From: Sphagnum compactum
Taxonomy: Eukaryota; Bryophyta; Sphagnopsida; Sphagnales
Reading direction: 5' to 3'
Assembly (NCBI GenBank): GCA_965153455.1
Contig: OZ234502.1
Location: 7,595,495-7,659,494 of the forward strand
Length of the DNA stretch: 64,000 nucleotides
A program made the translations under genes and the position numbers. The stretch's first letter is position 1. Every line of letters begins with the position of its first letter. The notes under the pieces were generated by a model. The model saw only the letters and a list, made by a program, of their open reading frames with translations, was not told where the DNA came from and searched no databases. Positions 23,261 through 35,331 of the stretch are shown here, piece by piece.

Positions 23261-24383
23261 CACCTTTATCAAATGATTTTTGTTAACAAAAAGTAGCCTT
23301 CTAATTCAAGGGTTGGGTGTTCTAAGCCTTTTGACCTTGCAAATGCATGAGAGACATAATCAACATGAACAGAAAACTTCATGCAAAATTTGAGGATGAG
23401 GTTGAATAGGAAACTTTTCTGGATTTTTGTGGTTTTTTATTTCCCTTTTTGATGTTCCTTAGGCTAAACTTTGATGTTCCTTGTTCCTCACTCCACCAAT
23501 ATGAACATAGATCTATTTTTTAAAAATCTTGCTCATTTCTTAATTTTGATGTGGATCATTGAAGTTTTTCTTTTTACTACATTGTATTTTGGATTCTCGG
23601 TTTTAAGTGGAAGTGCCTTGGTTGAATGAAAATGCATTTGGACTATCCTTGTTAAATTTGTTGTCCATGGTTGATTTCAAACGAATATGTAATTTTAGTG
23701 CCTTGTTGAAACTTAGAACTGAAAATGTTGTGTTGTTCCTTTTAATTTCAAAACAACTAAAAACTTGATTGATTTCAAAAGCCTTTGTAATGCAAATGCA
23801 CGTTTTTAAAAATCATATTAGAATTAGAGGTTCATAATTGAAATAACCAGATTTGGATTATATGATAATTGGAACCATGTACTAATTTGGTGTTTTGCTT
23901 AAGAATCAAGATTATAATCGATCAATTTTTTTCAAAAACCTAGATTAGATAATCGCCCCATGAATCTAAAAATCAGACAAAATGTAGCTGGGTCAAGGGC
24001 TTTGTTTGAAGGTCATTTCATATAATCAACAAGTTTTTTCACAAAAAATTGATCAAGAGAACTATCTTTCTAATCTTCTAAACCCTTAGAATCAGTTGGT
24101 TCTTACAAATTTTAATTTTTAAGGAACCAAAATTGGTTAGTTCTTTGGAATTGTTTTTTTGGTGAATACCAAAATTGGCCAATTATTCAATTTCCTAAAA
24201 ATTAGCTACCTTGAGTTGCCCAACATTGTTTGCAATGTTTTCAAATTTGAAGGTTTATATGTTTCATTGACTTTTGATGTTGGTAATAAATTATTTCATG
24301 TTGTTGACACTAAGGCAAAAAAAAATTCAATGATCTTTGTGAGCCCCAATACCTTCATGGTATGCATAGTTGTCGGTTTGTAC
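23261..24383. other. Intergenic, nothing further recognised
   Basis: Possible worn continuation of the hAT fragment to about 23420; beyond that no structure. The 24159-24386 frame is unidentified. Confidence 0.35.
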
Positions 24384-25249
24384 TAGTGTTGTGTGGGTAT
24401 ATTGTTTTTGATATATCTTAAGATAAAGGTATATACAAATTTTCAATTTATTTACCCAATGTGTAAAGGTACATTATGAATGTTTTTTCCATAAGGGTCG
24501 GGTCTGGGTAAACAAATTTTATAATTTTGGATAGATGTGTAGGGTTTAGGTACCCCTTATTGTATACCGGTAGTTAGGGTTAAAATATATATCTTATTTA
24601 ATAAAAAATGAGGATTTTTTTTCACACTTTGAAATTTATTTAGACAATTTTCATAGGCCTAAATCTAATGGGACAATGCACACATGTGATATCAAATTTT
24701 AATAATAAAATTGCATAAAAATATTTCAATTTTTAATTCCTAAACATACATAAAATGAGAGGCCATTAAAATTAAATTGGACAACATGCCACTTACCTAC
24801 TAACATAAATGAAAATCTAAAAATGAAAATTTGTCATATCAACAAGCTTTAACATAGTGATCAAAAAATTGGTTTTCAAACTCCTTTTCAATCTGATCTA
24901 AAAAATCTATTTCAACATGTCCCTAAAGTCATCGAGAGACACTCTTTCTCAATATTACACACCTTGCACAATGATCACACATAACAATGGTGACGATTTT
25001 AGAACTTAGGGGAGACTTACCCTAACAAGATTTACCCAGGTTTGAAAATATACTCGACTTTAGGTATGGGTATTCTTTTGAATGTATCCATAATTATGCT
25101 ACGGATATATTTTTTCAATTTATATACCCCTTGAATATGCATATGATTAGGGTATATTGATTTTGAAAAAAAAAGACAATATAAATAATATACCCTGACT
25201 ATACCCAGTGGGTATATCCAGGTAAATGGTATACCTGTGCACAACACTG
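24384..25249. mobile_element. hAT-type MITE, 866 bp
   Basis: The left end is TAGTGTTGTGTGGGTATA. The reverse complement of the right end is CAGTGTTGTGCACAGGTATA, a good terminal match. Flanking 8-mers GTTTGTAC (24376-24383) and GTTTTTAC (25250-25257) differ at one base, as expected of an old 8-bp hAT target duplication. The interior has repeated GGTATA/TACCC words (for example TACCCAGTGGGTATATCC near the right end) and no coding remnant. Confidence 0.75.
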
Positions 25250-27494
25250 GTTTTTACACCTATATTTCTGTATGATCTGCAAGGTCCTAGGATTCATAAT
25301 TACCTTTCACACTATCATGCAGACATCTTATTTGCCTCCTCTCTCCTGACATTATAGAAAGCAGATCAGCAGCAGCAAGGATTGGTACCAGATTACATTT
25401 TTCATGAATCTTAGGGCTTCTCCACCCACAGCAGTAAATAACATGTAAACTATATATTTGGATGAAGTTCAGCAATCAAATAGTGTGAAACCCAATTGGG
25501 GCCTGCACATCTGTGTATGGTACAGTGCCCTCCAAGGGGGTTAGCAAAACTGAAGTGACTTATTTCTATTGGCCAACCATAATGATTGACTCAGGTGGTG
25601 AGATTTATTGGTTATACGACATATGTTATTGGTGGAACGTTATATCAATTTGAAACTATTGGCTTTGGATTTGATTTCTTGAAGAACAAAAAAATTGGAA
25701 GTTTACAAATGTGAAGGATTGGGTTTGGAACATGACATTTTTTTTCACCATTAGGATGATTCTTGGAATGTTTGAATTCTTACCATTCCATATCATCAGT
25801 TTGGCCTTTGACCTTGTGCAGATATCATCTAAACATGTGTTTTGTTGTTTGAATCAACATCTTAAACATACAATGAGAATCAAGTGAAAGAAAATGTAAG
25901 GTTTAACCTTGTACAATGTAATCAAACTTCAAAGTGATGGAAAGATTTTTGCAAATCATTTCCAATGCACAATAGTTCTTTGACACATAACATACTCAAT
26001 ATTCTTATGTCAAGTCTTGCAACATCAGCATTTGCCATTGAAAACAAAGCATTCAATCTTCATTTGTTATTCAAGTTCCCCATCCATCTTGAAATTCTTA
26101 TTTCCATTTCTTTTTACACATTTTCAATGTCATGAATGGGGATTATTTTATCATTGAGACTAGTGTGGCCTGTGCTGTTGGCCCAAGTGTTTCTGCGTCC
26201 TCAACTGACTTTTCCTTCCAAAACCTGGTTTTTTGGAATTTATTTGAATTCTCAGCAGCAGAAATCACTTAAAAATCAATATCTCCCAGATTCTTAATCC
26301 AAATCTTACCAAATAAATTCCATTAAATCCTGCTCATCAAGATCTTTCCAATAACACCAAAGGCACATCCCAATTCCTCCAAAATTTTGAGCTACGATTT
26401 AATTTAATTTTCAGTGAAAAAATCATTCAATATTCAAGAACTTTTGCACTGCAAGTCCAAATGTCATGAAACCAAGCTGATGCACCCCTCCTCCTCGAGA
26501 GCTTTCCAAAGGGACCAAGGACACAAACTGAAGCATCCCAGTTTGGTGGATCTTATAAGTACAAAACAAAACAAAACAAACCAACGACCTTGCTTAATAG
26601 ATAGATTTGCTAAATAGAACACCATCCTAATAATTGTAAGAGTACTACTAGTGTGGTAATGGAAATTCAAAAAATGTTTAAAACTAAAACTGCACAATTT
26701 AAGGATCATCACTTACTAGCCCCTTTGCTTACAATTAATTTTTTTAAATACTAGCATTTTATTGAGTATCTTTTTTGTTTTCTATGGTTTTGAGATAGTC
26801 TAGTTTAGTTGGAACTGGTTAATCTGTCACAAAATAATTTCCCAAACTGCAATGAATGGCAAGTTTCAATGTCTTTCTTCCAGCAGAGTAAAGGTCAATC
26901 TTGCAGTCCTACTTGCAATCTTACTATTTTGCATCAAGTGAATTTGTTCATGAGGAGCTCATCTTAGATCAGGTCCACCATACCAGCAAAATGAGGAGCC
27001 TGTACACTGTACTTGGATGAAGTACAACCTTCAAATACCTCAAGTGAAAGCAGATTTGGAATTTGGACATGTAAATGTCCACAGGATACACTACACTCCA
27101 TAATCTATCTACGACAAAAGGTAGTTTGTTTGTTTGTCACATTGACATCTCCCAAACCATGGTGTCTCTTGTCACACTCATGGTATCGTTGCAAAGCCCT
27201 GTGCACCAAGATGGTTTCATAATGTCTCAGTTTATGGTGGAGAAGTTATTAAATATTGACCAATTTTTTCACTGAAAATTCATTTAAATTAAAACTAAAA
27301 ATTATAGAGGAATTTGGGCATGCTTTTGGTATTGTTGGGAAGCCCTCAATGAGTAGGATTCAGTGAAGGTGATTTTTAGACCTTCTTGTCATGGTGTGAC
27401 AACAGTGTTCTCATGACACAAGAAACATTTGTTGGATTATCTGTTCCATTGTCACAACATTATACTTCTGGTTATGTCAGAGCCTTCTTCATGT
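25250..27494. other. Low-repeat intergenic DNA, no gene recognised
   Basis: Base composition is more balanced than the left part of the window, but no frame has a recognisable domain. Confidence 0.4.
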
Positions 27495-27800
27495 TGGAAC
27501 CTATATGGACTAGGTAATCGACGGGCTGCTGGTTACCAAAAATAGCTCAGGCGAGGGAGTGCTGAGAGTATTTCTGGTAACCAGCAGCCTTGAGCCAATG
27601 CCCAGACATAACCAGCATCCTGTACATCCATAACCTGCTCAGCTGGTGGAGGCCCATCACACGGAATGGATATGAATCACTTTTTGTCGACACACATAAC
27701 AAGATACAGGCAGCTCAATATGTGTGATGTATTGGGGGTGTTGATTCGCATTCGGGAAGAGACATGTCAACAAGTCAGCACCTAAAGCTGGTTATGAACT
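27495..27800. repeat. Dispersed repeat, copy A
   Basis: Shares ordered landmarks with 39985-40205: TGGACTAGGTAAT, CTGGTTACC, ATAACCAGCAT, CATAACCTGCT, ATCACA, GTCAACAAG and a final GCTRGTTATG. Copy A carries a long hairpin (27524-27589) where copy B has a much shorter segment. Confidence 0.7.
27524..27589. repeat. 66-nt hairpin with ~27-bp near-perfect stem
   Basis: The 5' arm GGCTGCTGGTTACCA pairs exactly with TGGTAACCAGCAGCC. Further in, AAATA pairs with TATTT and CTCAG with CTGAG, leaving a loop of about 11 nt. It is embedded in dispersed repeat copy A. Confidence 0.85.
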
Positions 27801-29615
27801 CCTGACTCACTTACTAGACTTGCATCTTCTTTAGATGACCAAAGACTTTTTTTTAATAATAACGAAACAGCTGCAACCTGCCTGACTATAATTTCTTGAT
27901 CCAAAATAATGCATATGAAATAGCTGGGCTAGCCTGGCTGTTATTTGACACTGAAATCTGTGCAGGAAATGATTGAAGTTTCCATCTGCTGCAGTATTTC
28001 CAACATAGTTGACAGTATTTATTTTCATCCTTGGATTAGCAAAAAAAATAATTCTGGGCATAATTCTTTTTGAAGTGTTTTAGTGTCAATAATAGACCTA
28101 ATAATAGACCTAACATGGAGCAGTGAGTAATGTTTTGCATACATTGTTGCAATTATCAATTACATTTAGCTTTGCTGATTGATTGGTCATGTTCCACTTG
28201 CACCCTTTTCAGGAATCGATTTTCATATTCAGCTTGCTAATTATCACTATCACTTGGTAGGTACTCTTATGCGCCTGATTTCCATTGGGCATCCACTTAA
28301 CTATTACTCATTATTCTGTTGCAGCAAAGATGTCTATATCCTAAAAATTCACAGACAAGTAGAGTACTTCAAAACCTGCAGCATGAAACAGTGTTTTTAT
28401 CATACTCATAATCTCAAAAGGGTTTTATGTAAGAACTTTGCAACAGGAAATAAGGACCCTAAAATTGCAGTTTCCCAGTCTGCTTGAGGTCAAAAGCCTG
28501 TGTCATCTGCTGAGTGGCTAGCATGATCTGAATACCCTTGGTCTAATTCCTGCCTAAACTCTGAATGGGACTTGCTGGGCCTAAAAATCCAGCATAAGCC
28601 CCAGAAACATCCACATCAAAAAAAATAATTTGAAAAAATGTCTGTCCTTATCTAAGATTTCTGCACCTCTATGTTATATCCACTTTTGAGAAAACACATA
28701 TGAAGTGGAAGTTCAGATACTTCTGGTGTTCTGGAAAGAACAATTGCAGGAGTTCCCATTGTGGTCTGAAAGAATTCCAACTGCCATTATCTCAAATCGA
28801 TATTCAGGTGGATCAGAATTTCGCAGCAAGATTAGGTCAAACCTGATGTAGAACACCTCTTATACATTGATCTTGGAGACACAAGTCTACTCAGGAAAAA
28901 GTCGTTGGAAACAGACCATGGATCATTTAAGGCATTGGACGTGCTCTCTCCATCCCAAAAGCTTGAAGAACATCCTTCAACCTGCCAATACTCAGTTCAT
29001 CTATGCAGGCTTCTCTATAGTGGTGTTCAATTGCTCCAGGCAAGTATCCAAAGACTAGATAGCACAAACTTGTCCATACGGATTGAGAGGGCAGAATGGC
29101 TGACAAAAATGCCCAAATAATGTTCCTACCAATACCAATGTAACTGCAGTTGAACCCCACCCTAATACTTAGAGGTGACAGACCTGCCTGACCTCCAGTC
29201 TTCTTCCTCCACTAGAAAAGATACATCCTGCTTGCAGATTCTTTTTCCCTGAAATCTACATAAAAATCCAGTGAATGTCATCTAGAAGTCAGAGCCTGAG
29301 TCTGCCATGGTTACAAAATGTGCATTCCTAAGAATGCACAACATTGTAAACTGAATACCATATACATGAGGCAATCCATTCTTCTCCATTCAGTTTGTAT
29401 CCGACACCACAATTGGCCATATCGTTCACAGAACAGCTAATCACACAGTTTACTCCAACCACTTGGTCACCACTAACCACTGACAAGCTCCCCAGGTTTA
29501 CACGCACCCACATGAATAGTCAACTCCTTGTCCTTCATGCCCATCAATTTAGCACACTGCCTCCTGGGTACCTGTAAAATTGCAACCAATTGGCTGTTTG
29601 TTGAGGACATAGCCC
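27801..29615. other. 3' flank of the glycosyltransferase gene, no other gene seen
   Basis: Probably includes the 3' untranslated region of the minus-strand gene that ends at 29616. The small frames here (28179-28487, 28867-29160 and others) overlap on both strands and have no domain. Confidence 0.4.
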
Positions 29616-31574
29616 TTATGAATACTCAAATCTTTCAACACTTACTCTACACCATCTTTGAGATTTGAAAACAACGATAGTCTGATCACTGCATGAAAGA
29701 AAGCTGCAAATTGCCACAAACAAGGAGGTGCACACAAATGGTGTCCTCGTAGTTCCAGATGTACACTTGTGCCACCCACTTCCTTGCTCTGGAAACAGAT
29801 GATGATGGATTGTTCCAGCAACCATTGACATCAGATCATTACCATGAAGATGGAATTTGTGAAGGATTTGACCGGCAGATAACTTGACATAAGAAACGAG
29901 CAAGAAAATAACTGAAAAGAAGAGAGGTTTTTGTGGGCTTACCATGTACCAATTCGTGGTCAAGGATTCACTAATGACCACAACCTTCTGAAGCTTTTGA
30001 GGAGGCAAATGGTAGAACCAGCAGTGAGCATCTGTTTTTGCTTTGTCCACATTTGAGTAGCGCCCATATGTGCTGACAGTTTTTCGGCTATTGTTCTTGT
30101 CGACATGCATTCCTTCCATGTAAAATAGGAAGGGCTGCTTGCACACCAACATGGGTACAGGCCGTGTGTCAAAGCTGAACTCCAGGGCACTATTGTCATG
30201 GTTCCAAGCTGTGAATGAGGTTTCGACAGTCGTTAAGATTCGAGGAAGAATAATCTCCGGGAAGACTTGTACAACATACCCTAATGAAATGGAGATTGAT
30301 AACCCAAGCTCATGATCATAGCAAATCGATTGCTGCAAGAAACTCCCCGGATCAGTCCGCATCGCCTTCACCAGATGCTTCAAGCCTTCCAAAGCAGACA
30401 GCCCTGGGAACGGTGGCTCTATCACCTCCAGATGGTGCATAGAGATGAAGGGCGTCACAGGATGTGAAGCAAGCAATCCATGTGCACTTCCATAAATATC
30501 AAACTGTAAAATGGCACACATCCATTTGATGCAATGTAAGAACTACAATTTTGCAGTGTGAGAGAGACAGAGACAGAGACAGAGGGAGCTGCTCAGAAAG
30601 ACATGGGTACCTACCTGATGGAAGCCAGGCTCCCTGGTGAGAGGGACACCAAGCTCAGTAATACAAGCATGAAGGCGATCATCACTGCCAAAGAGTTGAG
30701 GGTAACGTTCCAAGCACTCATCCTGCATTGCCGCCAGTGCCTCAGCCAAAGGATAGCTGATGGCAAATCCTCCCCCACCGTATGCCATGCTATGACTGAA
30801 ATGGTCGTTCTGCTTGTGGCTTTCCGAGGTACTCCCAATGTACCACATCTCCCGAGAATCATACTTGCTGAGAACACGCACCAAGTTCTCGGCAGAGAAG
30901 ATAGTGTCATCGTCGCCCATGACAAACCACCGCACATCGGGAAGGTGTAATCTGAAGCTCTCACAAACAACACGAGAAATGCGAATTCCTGAAGGATGAC
31001 CCAAAGGATGCGTATATCTGAAACCGGAAGTGTCTTCTGACACCACCACTATGGGTAGATTCTCTCCTTCCTCCATCTTCTTCACTGGAGGCTCCTCCAA
31101 CCAAACAAACCCCCGCATCTCCTTTGGCCGCCACCACAACTTGATAAACTCCCGCCTCTTCTCCCATAGCTGCGATGCCCCAGCAATCCCAAAAACAATC
31201 TGTTGTAGCTGAAGATCACCTGCATTGTAACTGGAGCTTCTGATCAAATGCAAGCTAGGAACAAGAACAGAAACCGCAGCAGTAGGCTGCAAATTCAAGC
31301 TGGGTACAGACAATGAAGATGAGGACGAGGCTCCAAGACCAGAAGCTACGGGAGCAGATCCTTGTACACCAAATGCAGCCGGTAGCAAAACACAGGAGGG
31401 AGGATTGCTACGACGAGGATACGAAAACACGAGTCCGTGCCAAGCACTGATTCCTACACCCAGACAAGCAGTCAGCAACAGCACTGTACTCCACCAAAAA
31501 CGACGACCTGAGGAGTAGGAGCCGGAGCCGCCACCGCCGCAACGCTGCTGATGATTCTTGCTTGCGATCAACAT
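29616..31574 (-). CDS. DUF604 / GT31 (Fringe-like) glycosyltransferase
   Basis: Plant Golgi-type glycosyltransferase of the DUF604 family, related to Fringe and beta-1,3-galactosyltransferases; the acceptor is unknown. Proposed exons: 30615-31574 (start ATG at 31574), 29943-30503 and 29616-29681, all joined in phase 0 with GT...AG introns of 111 and 261 bp; 528 residues. Residues 26-45 form a signal-anchor after a Gly/Ser/Arg-rich head (type II membrane protein). Then come a Ser/Pro-rich stem, LWWRPKEMRG (146-155), VRWFVMGDDDT (214-224, DDD at 221-223 as the metal/nucleotide-sugar site), AYGGGGFAIS (274-283) and YPQLFGSDDR (291-300). Exon 2 continues with FDIYGSAHGLLASHPVTPF and SICYDHELG. 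The first two exons are secure. The short last exon (ending SQRWCRVSVERFEYS) uses the acceptor before 29681; the nearby alternative acceptor gives an immediate stop. The length fits the family. No stops or frameshifts were seen. Confidence 0.92.
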
Positions 31575-32350
31575 GTTTCCAGTTCCCGCTTTTCATAGCC
31601 ACCGACGGCAACTAAAGCGGTACCAATCTTCCTTCACCACGCACCCTCCTCTTTCTTCTCCTCCTCTTCGACCATCATCCTCGTCGGAAATTGCTCAAAT
31701 TTGGTGCAATTTTTTCTTCAAACTTTTGTGCTGCGAAGGGCAGGTCAGCGAGCGGTCGGGACGACTCCGACTCCGAGCTCAGATCCGGACTTCCGTCAGC
31801 GAACGGATCGGGGCGACTCCGACTCAGTGGCGTATGTTTTTTTCGCCAAAAAGAGAAATTCAAAATTAAAAGTTTGAAAAAGAAGGGATTTTTGCAGATT
31901 TTCATTCGCCACAGGTGAGAATTTTTTTTTAAATATCGTATTATTAGTATACTTGGTTTTCATGTGTAGCCAAAAATATACAAACAGAAATCCCTATAGA
32001 AAAAAACACTTCTCTTCAGCGGTCTTTTTCTTACTGGTGAAATTTCGCCAAAAATCGAATTTAACAATTTGGAAAAGAAGTGATTTTGGAATTTCAGCCG
32101 CCAGATTTCGCCAGAAAAAATAAAGTAAAAATCGCCAGATTCATATATTTGGTTTTCAATTGTGTAGTCAAAAATAGAGAAGGATGCTTAAAGATTTGTA
32201 CTTCATTTCTGATTTATAGCCAAATTTGGCTAAATCTTCCTTGGGATGCCTCGCCACTTTGGCTATAAACAAAAATTCCTAAGAAAAGCACTGCAAGTCC
32301 TCACTCAGACCCGGACTTCCGTTCCGCACTCTGTTGCCTCATAAAGTCTT
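31575..32350. promoter_or_regulatory. 5' flank of the glycosyltransferase gene with duplicated CGCCA-rich block
   Basis: Probable 5' untranslated and promoter region. 31746-31830 is GC-rich and holds a 51-bp duplication (CAGCGAGCGG and CAGCGAACGG starts). Next, a ~200-bp unit beginning TTTCGCCAAAAA is repeated (about 31846 and 32043). It includes GGTTTTCATGTGTAG / GGTTTTCAATTGTGTAG and several TTTCGCCA words. A similar word cluster lies upstream of the C2 gene (52040-52150). The regulatory role is inferred from position only. Confidence 0.4.
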
Positions 32351-32488
32351 GTGCCCGCGCGGTACGTATCCTGTGACACAAAACGCACCACGTCAACCAG
32401 ATGGACGGTGTTCCTTCTCGTACCCGCACGGTACGTATCCTGCGATGCAAAACGCACCACGTGAACAAGATGGACGGTGTCGATTCTA
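32351..32488. repeat. 69-bp tandem duplication containing G-box-like words
   Basis: Copies start at 32351 and 32420. Each has CCGCRCGGTACGTATCCTG, AAAACGCACCACGT and AGATGGACGGTGT. Copy 2 contains CACGTG (G-box core), copy 1 CACGTC. They lie about 0.8-0.9 kb upstream of the glycosyltransferase start. Confidence 0.75.
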
Positions 32489-33704
32489 GGTTGTAGTAAG
32501 TAGTTACTAGTGGCTGTTTTTCGGTGTATTCATTTTTTTCCTGTTAGGATCCGTCCACTAGGTAGGTCGATAGGTAATAAATAATAAGATGCCACTAGCA
32601 CCCCAACTTGAAATGGGACATTCCTATTGGTTGAAACAATTGAAATTAACCGTTCCCATTGGTTCATTGAGTTTCAAATACGTACTACCTACACCACTAT
32701 TCTGACCACCATCCCCCCACCATGGTTGGTTAGTTAATGCAGTTTGCTTTTGATAGGTAGCAACTTGCAAGCGAGGGATATTGGATTTGTGACTTAGTTA
32801 TTATTTTATTGTTATTATTATTATTATTATGATTAGTATTAGTTTATGTTTTTCTTGAGTAACATGGTACCATGCCAAGTTCAACATTTCAGTCTTGAAT
32901 TTAATTATTTTATTTTGAAGATTCCATGATATAGAATATTTCAGAATATTCTAAAACATTTTCTATTTCTTTTCCTTCACACAATTTTCTTCTTTTGAAA
33001 TTTTATTTTTTTTTGAAAATTTCAAAATACCTTAAAGTGATATGATTAGTGTCCAAGTTGCCATGGTACTACCGAGGGTATACCTTGTCTTTTCAATAGC
33101 AAAAGTTTTGTTGGAATGTGTGACAATTCCGACACAAAACAAACTTGAGTGTTTTGTGTGTGTTGTTGTGGCAATGTTCCAAGTTTCTGTCATGATTTTT
33201 GACAATTGGTATCATTCATCATCATCATCATCATCATCAGTTTGAGCTGTTGGGAATGGCAATTTAAGTGGTAGATGCTTGCAATGGTTCAACTTGTAGG
33301 TCTGAAATCTTGGAAATTTGATTCCTTGAGGAGTAAATGGCAATGGTGGGTGGTAGTGTTTCCTCCCACTTGGGTGGATGAAAGGTTCTCTGATTTTACG
33401 GTAAGGTTGTTGTTTACCATGAAACAAATGCAAACCCATTTCTCATTTGAACTGGGAATTTTGCACTAAGGGCATCGTTGCTAGTGTATGTATGAGTGTT
33501 AATTTGTTTGCATTCACTTAGAGTAGGAGGTTTTCAAGCATCAAAGGTCTTTTTAAGAACCAAATTGCTGCAAAGCTGTAACTCTGTGTGTCGTCATGGC
33601 AATTGCAATGAGGAATTGAACTATAACCATATGTATTTGCTTAACCATATTTGTGGTCCTATGATTAAAGATAAAATGGTGGATCAGTGAATGATAATAC
33701 TATC
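32489..33704. other. Intergenic with microsatellites
   Basis: Contains (TTA)n at 32811-32830 and (TCA)8 at 33216-33239. No gene recognised. Confidence 0.5.
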
Positions 33705-34084
33705 AGCCACAGTGAACCAGCAGCCACCAGTCCACCATGAAGGATGAATGGTAAGTGATTAGGAAACAGTTTTCTGTTGAGTTCCAGTTCCCTAGCTAAC
33801 TACAGTGGTTAGCTCAGTTGCTTATTTTTCTACCGACTCACTAACAACCCACCAGCAAGTTGTTAGTCAGTAGGTAGTAAAAGCAACCTTACCTATGTTT
33901 AGACCATATACTTACCTAGTAATTATCTATTTTCCTACCTATCTACCTATATATGAAACCTATCTCATACAGAATTGGTTACCAAGGTGAAACCAAATAT
34001 TGACTCAGTTGCGATTCATCCACAACTGAATAATAACGGGCATCCAGTGGATGGTGCACTGGTGGGTGCTGGTTCACTGTGGCC
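33705..34084. mobile_element. Mutator-like foldback MITE, copy 1, 380 bp
   Basis: The left end (AGCCACAGTGAACCAGCAGC) and the right end (GTGGGTGCTGGTTCACTGTGGCC in reverse complement) match over about 30 bp. Flanking 9-mers AATACTATC (33696-33704) and AACACTATC (34085-34093) differ at one base, the duplication length of Mutator-like elements. The interior shares words with two other copies (TTTTCTGTTG, GTTCCAGTTC, ACAACCCAC, TTACCAAGGTGAAAC, GCATCCAGTGGATG). Non-coding. Confidence 0.8.
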
Positions 34085-34776
34085 AACACTATCGTACAGA
34101 TCAAAGGTGGGATGCAGAAGTCAAGTTTATTTTGTTTTTTTTGGGGTTGAATGTGTTGCTTCAATTCTATCAGAAGGGATTCTATAAAGAATTTGGTCAT
34201 ATGACATGAACATAACAGAAATCAATTTACTGCTGTCAGTGCCTTCTGCCCCCATGAACCAAGGTCCAGTGCAAAAGACACTGACAGCAGTGCCTTCCCC
34301 TATACTTAAGAACTTGCAACAACTCTGCCATGAAATCATTAGGTCCCACCCAAAAAGATAGGATGCTTTAGCAAAGAGTGCAAGATATCAATTGTTACGT
34401 TATTCGGGATTTGGGAACTATAAAGAAAACCCTAGTTAACATTGGCAAACCTTGAGATCCAAATTGGGTAAAAGTATTTATTATATATGGGTTCAACTCT
34501 GCTTTTGTGCTTGCGGTTCCTTCATTTAGGCTTTTCCACCGACAAGGACCAATCACTATCCAAAACCACTTAACAAGGCCCAAGTATTGATGCCCATTAT
34601 GCGATTGTAAAATCGTGTTGTTTTGCCCTATGTTATGTCAAGTGCTGGTGGAAGGGGTGGAGATGGAGGAAAATTTATTCGGCTATTGAACAGGCCTGGT
34701 AGAACCAGTTCCACCCAGGAATGTAGCAAGGCAAGTCAGGAGAGCCTTTCTTCTATTAAGTGGTACTGGTCTACCA
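34085..34776. other. Spacer between foldback copies 1 and 2
   Basis: A short inverted pair lies at 34230-34290 (CTGTCAGTGCCTTCTGCC with GACAGCAGTGCCTTCCCC nearby). No gene. Confidence 0.35.
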
Positions 34777-34939
34777 GCGCCAGAGTGAACCAGTTGCCAC
34801 CAGTGCAGCATGAAGGATAATGCTAAGTGGTCAGGAAACAATTTTCTGTCGGGTTCCGGTTCCCTAGCTAACCATGGTTAGTTGATTACCTTACTATCTG
34901 TTAACAACCCACTTGTTGGGTTGTCTAAACAAGTTGATA

Positions 34940-35289
34940 CCATAGTACACGAACGGATCCAGCATAAATAAAATATTTCTTAGTTTGCTGATTTTTTTAA
35001 TTATTTATTATTTGTGCCGAAATTTTAATAATTATTATAAAACTAAATTCTCAAAGTATTTGATTGTCAGGTTTGAACTTCAGACCTGCCAAATCCTTAA
35101 AGCTAAGGAGGTGTGACAATCTAGACACACCTAGACTGTCCCACAAAGTCAACAAAATGGAGTTTATTATTTTTTACTAAACATTATCTGCTAAAAATGT
35201 CAGAATTAAAAAACCAACTTCAGAAGGTAAGATTTGAGATTTAATTAATTAGGTCAAAGTTTGTTGCCAAATCCATTTGGGTACTACGG
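34940..35289. mobile_element. 350-bp insertion with inverted ends, family unknown
   Basis: The left end reads CCATAGTACACGAACGGATC and the reverse complement of the right end reads CCGTAGTACCCAAATGGATT. They interrupt foldback copy 2 between GTTGATA and AAGTAAGTAGG. AT-rich and non-coding; the target duplication is unclear. Confidence 0.6.
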
Positions 35290-35331
35290 AAGTAAGTAGG
35301 TAGTGAAAATAGCCCTTACCTATGTATAACC

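Noticed and set aside
30558-31212. Open frames on the plus strand and in other minus frames
   Set aside because: Shadows of exon 1 of the glycosyltransferase gene, which has clear domain motifs.
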